A DNA stretch of 5,316 bases from DAOTUB01 sp034437455 (GTDB taxonomy: Bacteria > Chloroflexota > Anaerolineae > B4-G1), in NCBI GenBank assembly GCA_034437455.1, contig DAOTUB010000020.1:1-5316 (forward strand). Direction: 5' to 3'. Positions 1 through 5,316 of the stretch are shown here, piece by piece. A model generated the notes under the pieces. The model was given only the letters and a program-made list of their open reading frames with translations, made no database searches and was not told the origin of the DNA. A program made the position numbers and the translations under genes. Each line of letters begins with the position of its first letter. Positions within the stretch are counted from its first letter, which is position 1.

Positions 1-1
1 C

Positions 2-1636
2 TTTTACCTGCTGACCCGCTCAAAAGACACTGAGCGCCTGACCGAGATCCAGCAAAAGGTAACACGTGTGCTCCTTGCCCACCATCGCGGCGATCTTTAC
101 CTGGCGCTGGCGTGGGAGCCGTTGGTTGCCGCCGATTTCTACAGTGGGGGCATCTCAGACAAGTGGAGGGCGTTGACCCAACAACAGCGCCGGGCCAAGC
201 AGCGTCGCTTTGCTGAGTTAGAATGGGCAGATCTTGCCGATGTCTTTCCCCCTCAGGGAGACGGCGGCGACGAAGGACGGCAATGTCAGGTTTGTGGACG
301 CGAACATCCCAAGACAGAGGCAAAAGACGGCGTCGACGTACGCAAATGTCCTCCGTGCCGTTCCTACGAGGAACTGGGTGACGATCTGCGCAACGCCAAA
401 TACCTCTGGTCTGAGGAGCGGGATCCGGCTATACCTCAAGAGCCACTGGAGACAATTCCGGGTGATTGGAAAAGTGTGCTGGGCGCTTTTGGCGTACGGG
501 TAGGCGTTGCCAAGGCCGTTCCTCAGGACAATGCCATTGCCCATCGCGTGATTCTGGCGCTGAAGGATGAGGCCCTGGGTGCGTTGAGACCTGGATCGTG
601 CACAACCGTGGGCCGGCGCTTCCTGGTCAACGTGACGCCGAAATACAAACAGGCAGACGTGGACTGGCTAGCTCAACAATCTGAAGCCACGCGCGAGCGG
701 ATCGAGGCAGATCTACCTGAAAGGCCCGTGGGTAGGGTCAAACCCTTTGCCGTGATGGAAGCGCAATCGCGGGGCATTGAGCGGTTGGGTGTGTTGCGGA
801 TGGATGTGGATAACCTGGGGCAATTGTTCGCCGAGGGCTTTGGCGACGAGGCGACCCTCTCCCGTGTGGCGGCGTTGAGCTTTGCCAACAGTCTCTACTT
901 TGAAGGCTGGATCGAGCACGTGGCCCAGGCGTTGAGTGACCAAAGAGGATACGATGTACTCTACTCCATATATTCTGGCGGCGACGACCTCTTTTTCGTC
1001 GGTGCGTGGGATGTTGTGACAGAGTTGGCCCAGGTCGTACGGGCGGATTTCACGTGCTTTGCGGCGAGCCATCCCGGGCTCCACACCAGCGCGGGAATTA
1101 TGTTGGTGGGTGGCAAGTATCCGCTGGCCCAGGCTGCACGAGAGGCTGGAGACGCAGAGCATCGAGCCAAATCGCTACGTTGGCAGGACAAAGATGGGAA
1201 GCCTCACGAGAAGGATGCTGTGGTCTTTTTGGGCCAGGCATTGCCGTGGGAACGCTTTGGCCTGGAAAAGCCGGAAGGGAACAGCAGCCCGCCAGACACC
1301 GTTTGCAAGTTGACCCATCACTTGCTTGACCTGGTAGCAGATGAAGTGCCTCGTGCGCTGCTCCGACACCTCATCCGGATGCAGATCCAGGTCGAGGAAG
1401 AGTCCGAAAGGCGGCAAAAGCTGGGTGCAGATCTCAATCCAATCGGCGAGGAACAAGTGCTTTGGGGACCATGGATGTGGCAGGGCTACTACACGCTCAA
1501 GCAGATGGCACGCCGTTACAAGGATGCCCGGGGCGAGGCTATTGATGCGCTAGCAGAACAACTGCACGACGATAACTTTCGCGCCATTGAGTGGATGGGA
1601 CTGGCTGCCCGATGGGCAGAGTTGTTGACGCGATAA
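2..1636 (+). CDS. csm1: Type III CRISPR Cas10/Csm1, C-terminal part (5' truncated by window edge)
   Basis: Large subunit of a type III (Csm-like) CRISPR effector. In this family the palm domain makes cyclic oligoadenylate when target RNA is bound. The frame is open from base 2, so the GTG at 68 is internal and about 544 residues are visible; full Csm1 is usually 750-900. Numbering from the codon at 68: a zinc-finger-like set CxxC at 73/76 and 94/97, followed by ELGDDLRNAKYL; a typical Csm1 segment LGVLRMDVDNLGQLF with DVDNLG at 246-251; and the catalytic palm motif YSGGDDLFFVG with GGDD at 304-307 (nt 977-988). The C-terminus is helical and ends in AARWAELLTR before TAA. The GGDD is intact, so cyclase activity is likely retained. 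The HD nuclease domain, if present, lies upstream of the window. No csm2-csm5 or cas6 follows it here. The type III assignment is firm; subtype A versus D cannot be settled from this piece. Confidence 0.93.
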   Translation, partial: FYLLTRSKDTERLTEIQQKVTRVLLAHHRGDLYLALAWEPLVAADFYSGGISDKWRALTQQQRRAKQRRFAELEWADLADVFPPQGDGGDEGRQCQVCGREHPKTEAKDGVDVRKCPPCRSYEELGDDLRNAKYLWSEERDPAIPQEPLETIPGDWKSVLGAFGVRVGVAKAVPQDNAIAHRVILALKDEALGALRPGSCTTVGRRFLVNVTPKYKQADVDWLAQQSEATRERIEADLPERPVGRVKPFAVMEAQSRGIERLGVLRMDVDNLGQLFAEGFGDEATLSRVAALSFANSLYFEGWIEHVAQALSDQRGYDVLYSIYSGGDDLFFVGAWDVVTELAQVVRADFTCFAASHPGLHTSAGIMLVGGKYPLAQAAREAGDAEHRAKSLRWQDKDGKPHEKDAVVFLGQALPWERFGLEKPEGNSSPPDTVCKLTHHLLDLVADEVPRALLRHLIRMQIQVEEESERRQKLGADLNPIGEEQVLWGPWMWQGYYTLKQMARRYKDARGEAIDALAEQLHDDNFRAIEWMGLAARWAELLTR

Positions 1637-1736
1637 TTAATTCGGCAGTGGCGCATTCTGGTAACATTTTTCAGGCCTTCTGGAAGGTTTCAAGACCTAA
1701 GTGCTATTGTCAAGTTAAGGAAGGGCTCGGATCATA

Positions 1737-2283
1737 ATGATCGAAAGTAAAGACTTCCGTCCTGAACTGTTCATCGATCCTAAAGAGTATGAGGAAACGC
1801 CATTACGGGATCGAAAGCAGGAGTTCCACAATCTCCGTCGCGATGATAAGAAGACAGAGTTTATTCGGGATGTGATCGCGTTGTCAAACACTGCTCAGTG
1901 GTTTGCCAAACCCGCTTACCTGCTCTTTGGGCTTGATAATGAAGGCGAGGTTCGCAGCATAGAAAGCGATCTAAGTTCTTATGAAGCGGAATGCAGCAAT
2001 GAGTTGCAAATTGGTGAAAAGGTACGTCAACATATAAGCCAAATCATTCATCGGTATGTCACCCCTCCGCTAGTAGAATGGGATATCAAGTTTGGTTCTA
2101 AAGAGGGCAATCAAGTGGCTTATTTGATGATAGGGCCTCCTGTGCTAGCGACTCATCCCCTCCACCACAGTGTAAGGGGTTTTCTAGGCTTGTTGTGTAG
2201 GTCGAAAAGTGCCTTACGTCGATCCCACAGAATTGCTCGCCCCAACGCCGGCTCCCGACGAGCAACTATCGACTCAGTCATAG
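1737..2283 (+). pseudogene. Schlafen/AlbA_2-domain protein, frameshifted
   Basis: ATG at 1737 is preceded by AAGGAAGGG (1717-1725), an acceptable Shine-Dalgarno. The first 135 residues read as an AlbA_2 (Schlafen-type nucleic-acid-binding) domain: an acidic N-terminus with RKQEFHNLRR, then FIRDVIALSNT at 42-52 and YLLFGLDNEGEV at 61-72, the hallmark block of the family, then VAYLMIGPP near 127-135. After HHSVRGFL (to about 2186) the frame degenerates and runs on antisense to the next gene. Dropping one G at 2187-2188 joins it to another open frame reading ACCVGRKVPYVDPTELLAP and ending at TAG 2281-2283, two bases before the end of the convergent regulator. That tail resembles the usual end of an AlbA_2 domain, so I infer a gene of about 181 residues broken by a one-base insertion, or a sequencing error. 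It lies 100 bp after cas10 on the same strand and may be an accessory defence gene. Its function is not known. Confidence 0.62.
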
Positions 2284-2284
2284 G

Positions 2285-2686
2285 CTATACCTCGCCACCC
2301 AGTCCCTGGGCGCGCCGGATGTGCTTGATTACCTCGAGTACAGCCTTTTTGCCTTCCGCGTTCAAGTCCTTCGAGCGCAGGGCGATCCGTTGCACCCCCG
2401 CCTGGCGGAGCGCCGCTGCCAGTTCCAAGTCCTGCTCGAACGCCTCGGTCAGCGGTCGGTTGGAGGAGAAATAGTCCGTGGGTACGCCAAAGAATTCGGC
2501 GAGCGCCTCAATGATCTCAAATCCTGGTTTCTGCGCGCCAGGCTTGTCGTTGCGTATCCGCCAGAGGTAAGCGGACGATGCCTTGTTGCCGATACCTTCT
2601 GCCACCTCCCGATGGTTGTACTCGGTTCCATCGGGCTTGGTGACCGTTCGGAAGAGCAGGTCCAGTTTCTGTCCTATCGTGTCCAT
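2285..2686 (-). CDS. XRE-family transcriptional regulator, EspR-like
   Basis: A 133-residue DNA-binding protein. Residues about 24-74 form a helix-turn-helix of the XRE/Cro type: HREVAEGIG, then a recognition region with SSAYLWRIRNDKPG, then IIEALAEFFGVPTDYF. The layout and the C-terminal helices (LAAALRQAGVQRIALRSKDL, then VLEVIKHIRRAQGL) match the architecture of the actinobacterial regulator EspR and its many relatives, which bind DNA as dimers through that C-terminal part. The ATG at 2686 is supported by AAAGGA (2696-2701, minus strand), nine bases upstream. A candidate promoter lies at 2764-2791, giving a leader of about 70 bases. The gene converges with the broken AlbA_2 gene, with a single base between the two stop codons. 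Its targets cannot be told from the window; autoregulation is plausible. Confidence 0.85.
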   Translation of the reverse strand: MDTIGQKLDLLFRTVTKPDGTEYNHREVAEGIGNKASSAYLWRIRNDKPGAQKPGFEIIEALAEFFGVPTDYFSSNRPLTEAFEQDLELAAALRQAGVQRIALRSKDLNAEGKKAVLEVIKHIRRAQGLGGEV

Positions 2687-2763
2687 CCTGTCCAGTCCTT
2701 TGTGTGAATAGTGGAGGCTTGTCTACGGGTAATGAAGGCAGTGTATTCGTTTCTGTAGTCAAG

Positions 2764-2791
2764 ATTATATCACACCACCACTAAAAGGCAA
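2764..2791 (-). promoter_or_regulatory. Sigma-70-type promoter of the XRE regulator
   Basis: On the minus strand, TTGCCT (2791-2786) and a perfect TATAAT (2769-2764) are separated by 16 bp. Transcription from here would run leftward into the regulator at 2686. The -35 matches the consensus at four of six positions. A TGTGTGA at 2701-2707 and a near inverted copy TCACACC at 2770-2776, abutting the -10, could be operator half-sites, but they are about 70 bp apart. Confidence 0.6.
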
Positions 2792-2846
2792 TCCCCGATC
2801 TCCTGCGCTGTTCCAATCGGAGGGTGTGGTTGTCGGGCTTTGTCCA

Positions 2847-2975
2847 TTGGCGCAGGCACTGATTGACAGCTTGGGAGAGTGTACAATTTGTCGAAGAAAG
2901 TGCATCGTTTGCCTCTCAGAGCAGGATTGGGAAGCTGTGATTGTGCCACATACGGGAAAATTGGACACCACTATT
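2847..2975. repeat. Diverged direct repeat, copy A
   Basis: About 88% identical by eye to 5105-5237, in the same orientation, with one 4-bp length difference (after GGGAGAG). Shared blocks include GTCGAAGAAAGTGCAT, CCTCTCAGAGCAG and ATTGGACACC. Reading the plus strand in frame with 2847, most differences fall at first or third codon positions and are synonymous or conservative (V/L, I/L, A/V, D/N, T/A). This suggests that both copies descend from a coding segment with a Cys-rich stretch CRRKCIVCLSEQ followed by VPHTGKLDT. In copy A this frame ends at TAG 2985-2987. No known family is recognised. Confidence 0.8.
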
Positions 2976-3164
2976 CGGTCAGCATAGGTATAAAGAGAAA
3001 CGAAGCAAAACGGTGAGGCAGTTCTGCAAGTAACTCGCTCCCTGGATGCTGGCAGTGGAAACAGACCGTCCACTCATTTGCGCTCACACGAGGTGGGTGT
3101 TGTTTCGGCCATCACAAACAGTTCCTGCTTTGGACAATGATGAACCTTGATGTCTATGATCACG
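2976..3164. other. Intergenic stretch without a recognisable gene
   Basis: No credible coding frame is seen on either strand. Near the right end, TTTCGGCCATCACA (about 3099-3112) resembles TTTCGGCCAGCACA just past repeat copy B (about 5250-5263). This suggests that the ancestral repeat unit was longer and that copy A has gained, or copy B has lost, about 120 bp between the two blocks. Confidence 0.4.
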
Positions 3165-3195
3165 GTACTCCTCCTGGGTTTGTCAGGAGGATACC
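3165..3195 (-). terminator. Hairpin just past the msr stop, probable terminator
   Basis: TCCTCCTG (3169-3176) and CAGGAGGA (3184-3191) pair perfectly around a 7-nt loop, extended by GGTA/TACC across a one-base bulge at 3168. It begins two bases past the second of the tandem stops of the minus-strand msr gene. No run of U follows on the minus strand, so it is not a classical intrinsic terminator; it may instead stabilise the 3' end. Confidence 0.45.
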
Positions 3196-3199
3196 ATCA

Positions 3200-4483
3200 T
3201 CAGTCGCCTGCCTGTCGCCTGCGATTCAGGACAATCTCCAGCAGCACTTGTTGCGCCTCGGAAGACAACCCTAGCTCATCAATCTCGGCCTGCAGGTTGG
3301 CAAGCGCACCATACCCGCCCAGGTAACCGTTCACCCGCGCTGCCGCTGTCGAGTTGACGAAATCGACCGGGTCGGGATATATGGCTGCGAACTCGTTCAT
3401 CAAGGTGGGCGACTGCCGCAACTGGTACTTTTGGTGATAGTCCTCAGCCAGGTAGAACGTGATGACCGGGATGATCTCGGTATAGACCCGACAGCCACAT
3501 TCGGCTTCATACCGCCCCTGCGACGCCTGGGCCAGCCGGCGCTGCTCCTCGTCGTGGTAGAAAATGATGGAGGCGTATTGCCGCGACCAGGTTGGCCGGG
3601 CTGGATTGTGGCCAGCCCAAAATACATCCAGCAGTTCCTGGTACGAAATCCGGGTTGGGTCATACTCGATCTGGACCGTCTCGGTGTGATCGCCCAGATT
3701 GTAGTAGGTCGGGTTCTCGCTAGCGCCGCCGGCATACCCGACCCGGGTTCGTATCACACCGGGGAGACTCCCGAACCGGGAGTCGTGTCCCCAGAATCAG
3801 CCCATCGCGAACGTCGCTGTCGCGGTATCGGTGGAGCCAGCATCTATGGGAGAGATGGTGTAAAGGCGCAGGTATTCACCGTATCCCTCCCTCTTCAAAT
3901 CCTCTTTGGGAATGAAACGCAGGGCGGCAGAGTTGATGCAGTAGCGTAAGCCAGTGGGCAGCGGGCCATCGTCAAAGACGTGCCCCAGGTGAGAGTCTCC
4001 GTAGCGGCTCCTCACCTCCACCCTGGGCATTCCGAGCGACCGGTCTTTAATCTCCACAATGTTCTCCGACTCCAGCGGTCTGGTGAAACTAGGCCAGCCA
4101 GTGCCGGAGCCGAACTTGTCCAGCGAACTAAAGAGCGGCTCCCCGGATACCACGTCCACGTAGACGCCTTCCTGGTGGTTGTCCCAATATTCGTTCTGGA
4201 AAGGGGGCTCTGTCCCGCTTTCCTGGGTGACGTGGTATTGCAGGGGTGTGAGCCTAGCTCTTAACTCGCTCTTGGATGACTTTTGCAAGTCCATCCAGGG
4301 CCTGGTCTCGCCATCGGAGGAACCAAGGAAAATCTCATTTGGGCCCGTTCCCGTCCCTGTTTCGGAATTTGTCGCGCCGTCCCGTGGCACAGGCTTGAAA
4401 CGCGCCCAGGATGCCAGGCCAAAGATGGCGAGGGCGAGAAGCAGGGAGCCTATGGCAAGGACGCCAGGGAATTTGTCGGTCAT
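3200..4483 (-). CDS. msrBA: Selenocysteine-containing MsrB-MsrA fusion, membrane-anchored methionine sulfoxide reductase
   Basis: One frame of 427 residues with a single internal TGA (3797-3799) read as selenocysteine 229. Residues 1-30 form a signal anchor (MTDKF, then IGSLLLALAIFGLASW), so the enzyme should act outside the membrane. Residues about 75-210 are MsrB, which reduces methionine-R-sulfoxide: SGTGWPSF at 126-133, HLGHVFDDGP at 165-174 and catalytic Cys182 in RYCINS; the zinc CxxC pairs and the usual resolving Cys are absent. Residues about 223-385 are MsrA, specific for the S-sulfoxide: ATFAMG-U-FWG in place of GCFWG, then VGYAGG, PTYYNLGDHTETV, YDP, a QY.S motif and YLAEDYHQKY. 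Cys329 and Cys331 (ECGC) are possible resolving residues. ATG 4483 is preferred over ATG 4507 because GAGG lies six bases upstream of it. The gene ends in tandem TGA TGA. A SECIS-like hairpin directly follows the internal TGA. The alternative, a nonsense mutation of a Cys codon, is less likely because downstream MsrA motifs are intact and the hairpin is present. Confidence 0.88.
3761..3799 (-). promoter_or_regulatory. Bacterial SECIS element with Sec UGA codon
   Basis: The UGA is at 3799-3797. Four bases on, GGGGA (3792-3788) pairs with TCCCC (3765-3761). After a three-base CAC bulge, an 8-bp inner stem GACTCCCG/CGGGAGTC (3784-3777 with 3773-3766) closes a GUU loop (3776-3774). The loop G is the 21st base after UGA, within the spacing typical of bacterial SECIS hairpins, which bind SelB and keep a G, often followed by U, at the loop start. 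The hairpin lies inside the coding sequence and encodes residues from the GUFWG context to SLPG. Confidence 0.85.
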
Positions 4484-4489
4484 AGTACA

Positions 4490-4493
4490 CCTC
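4490..4493 (-). promoter_or_regulatory. Ribosome-binding site deciding the msrBA start
   Basis: GAGG on the minus strand, within GTGAGGTG, sits six bases before ATG 4483. It lies inside the extra eight codons that the upstream ATG at 4507 would add, which argues for the 4483 start and for a protein beginning MTDKFPG, a good signal-anchor N-terminus. No convincing -35/-10 pair was found between 4484 and the IS66 remnant. Confidence 0.7.
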
Positions 4494-4533
4494 ACTTTAC
4501 AATGCATTCGGTCGGCTTCTTACGTGTAAGCGT

Positions 4534-4866
4534 TCAGAAAGTAGGCGCTGTTGGGAGCATAGACAGCGCAGGTCGCCCCCAATTGGCAGCGTCACAGACA
4601 TTGGCAAGATCATCCAGCACATTGCGCTGCTGTTGCTCGAAGGCAGCAACGACCATCATGATCCGTTCAGCAAAACGGCTACCTGCTTCGCTCCGAGTTC
4701 TGAAACAGGTCTTGCGTCAAAGTGCGGTGTGGCGATCCTGCCGTTCGCCTACCCTAGCCTCTGCACGCGAACGATCCGTTCCAGCACCAATTCCTGAACC
4801 GCTGATGGAATCTGTGCCCACTGCCTCGGAAAAAAGCATCTGTTCTGCCCGTGTTTCCTGAACCAT
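4534..4866 (-). pseudogene. IS66-like transposase remnant, internally deleted
   Basis: Minus-strand debris of an insertion-sequence transposase. The best part is a 60-codon open stretch (4716-4537, stop 4536-4534) reading RKTCFRTRSEAGSRF, then ERIMMVVAAFEQQQRNVLDD and SMLPT. This resembles the C-terminal tail of one branch of IS66-family transposases (RKxSFGTQSEAGSRF...QQQRNVL...LLP). An in-frame TGA at 4719-4717 occupies the place where relatives often have Trp; the preceding GERQDRHTAL fits the AERxxRPAVL block. Further upstream, another frame reads WAQIPSAVQELVLERIVRVQRL (about 4755-4822), like the N-terminal coiled-coil region of IS66 proteins. The catalytic core between the two is missing, so the copy is dead, with an internal deletion, a frameshift and a stop. 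The family assignment rests on recalled motifs. No terminal inverted repeats were identified. Confidence 0.65.
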
Positions 4867-4902
4867 ATCGCTGTTACTGTATCATGCTCACATTTGAATG
4901 TC

Positions 4903-4930
4903 GTTAGAGAAACGTTAGAAACCGATTAGA
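4903..4930. repeat. Three TTAGA direct repeats with 11-bp period
   Basis: TTAGA occurs at 4904-4908, 4915-4919 and 4926-4930, exactly 11 bp apart and so on one face of the helix, within CGTTAGAGAAA, CGTTAGAAACC and GATTAGAATTC. Direct repeats of this period are typical of OmpR/PhoB-class response-regulator sites. No intact gene lies directly downstream on either strand, so a role is only a guess. Confidence 0.4.
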
Positions 4931-5104
4931 ATTCAACAAAAAAGAGCAGGGATTTTCCTCCTGACTGCTTACGTGAGCTAATCTGAAATGCAATCACCCC
5001 TTTTCCTATATAGCTCCAGGTGTGCAGATTACAGAAATGAACCACGCGGCGTATATGGGGCCGGGTGCTCGCAGACAAGCTGCTCGATCTTCTCAAGTCG
5101 AGCA
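4931..5104. other. Intergenic stretch without a recognisable gene
   Basis: AT-rich on the left (a run of A at about 4940-4945, then a pyrimidine-rich stretch ending in TATATAG near 5009-5015). A plus-strand frame from 4988 to 5239 is open for 83 codons but shows no family features and runs through repeat copy B in mixed frames, so it is not called as a gene. Confidence 0.4.
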
Positions 5105-5237
5105 TTGACGCAGGCGCTGTTTGACAGCCTGGGAGAGCGCATATACAATCTGTCGAAGAAAGTGCATCTTGTGCCTCTCAGAGCAGAATTGGGAGGTTGT
5201 GCTTGTACCACATACGGGGAAATTGGACACCGCTATT
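5105..5237. repeat. Diverged direct repeat, copy B
   Basis: Partner of 2847-2975. Four extra bases near 5138-5141 shift the frame relative to copy A. Past the indel, the frame matching copy A reads CRRKCILCLSEQ, then VPHTGKLDTAIR and VLFGQHSSV, to a TGA at 5281-5283. With copy A it brackets the msrBA gene and the IS66 remnant. No terminal inverted repeats or transposase are attached, so it looks like a decayed duplicated segment rather than an active element. Confidence 0.8.
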
Positions 5238-5316
5238 AGAACAGATGTGCTTTTCGGCCAGCACAGCTCTGTTACATACGTCTGACTCCTAATCTGGATT
5301 TTGCAGATGAAGTTGG

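Noticed and set aside
713..1162. 149-codon minus-strand open frame inside cas10
   Set aside because: It is a shadow of the strongly supported Cas10 coding frame.
1637..1736. Terminator after cas10 (weak GGCCTT/AAGGTT pairing near 1675-1690)
   Set aside because: The stem is short, needs G-U pairs and has no U-run after it, so it was not called.
2321..2707. 128-codon plus-strand open frame over the XRE gene
   Set aside because: The minus-strand frame carries clear helix-turn-helix motifs, a ribosome-binding site and a promoter; this frame has none.
3797..3799. TGA as a true stop separating two genes (an msrB and an msrA starting at GTG 3757)
   Set aside because: An MsrA starting at 3757 would lack its whole active-site motif, while the same-frame codons between 3796 and 3758 encode FWG and the usual following residues, and a SECIS-type hairpin follows the TGA.
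3431..3949. 172-codon plus-strand open frame over msrA
   Set aside because: It is antisense to the MsrA half and has no recognisable motifs.
4717..4719. A second possible selenocysteine UGA in the transposase-like frame
   Set aside because: The position corresponds to Trp in IS66-type relatives, the rest of the gene is decayed, and no SECIS-like hairpin was seen after it. A nonsense mutation is the simpler reading.
4283..4861. 192-codon plus-strand open frame
   Set aside because: It is antisense to the msrB N-terminus and the IS66 remnant, with no family features.
1..5316. CRISPR array accompanying cas10
   Set aside because: No regularly spaced 25-40 bp repeats occur anywhere in the window; the only long repeat is the two-copy 130-bp pair.

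Overview
The window appears to come from a bacterial chromosome of moderate GC content. The organism cannot be fixed from the sequence. A Csm1-type Cas10, an EspR-like regulator and IS66 debris would fit a Chloroflexota-like bacterium, but that is a weak inference. The organism probably decodes UGA as selenocysteine, because the central gene has an in-frame UGA exactly at a catalytic cysteine position, followed at once by a hairpin of bacterial SECIS type.

Layout. (1) Positions 2-1636, plus strand: the C-terminal part of a type III CRISPR Cas10/Csm1 with an intact GGDD palm motif; its 5' end lies outside the window. (2) 1737-2283, plus strand: a small Schlafen/AlbA_2-domain gene broken by what looks like a one-base frameshift near 2187. 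(3) 2285-2686, minus strand: an XRE/EspR-like regulator that converges on the broken gene and has a readable promoter at 2764-2791. (4) 2792-3164: no intact gene, but it holds copy A of a roughly 130-bp diverged direct repeat. (5) 3200-4483, minus strand: a membrane-anchored MsrB-MsrA methionine sulfoxide reductase fusion. A stop-to-stop reading splits it into an MsrB-like protein (to 3797) and an MsrA-like protein (from 3757), but both are in the same frame and are separated only by TGA at 3797-3799, in the context G-UGA-F-W-G, where MsrA has GCFWG. (6) 4534-4866, minus strand: a decayed, internally deleted IS66-like transposase. (7) 4867-5316: no intact gene; three TTAGA repeats with 11-bp period, then copy B of the direct repeat.

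How the parts relate. Cas10 and the AlbA_2 gene share a strand and belong to a defence-type neighbourhood. The msr gene is a stand-alone unit with its own ribosome-binding site and a hairpin just past its stop. It is predicted to repair oxidised methionine, both S- and R-sulfoxides, in proteins outside the cytoplasmic membrane. The repeat pair and the IS66 remnant around it show that the region has been rearranged. The main result is the predicted selenoprotein, which conventional gene calling would split into two truncated genes.
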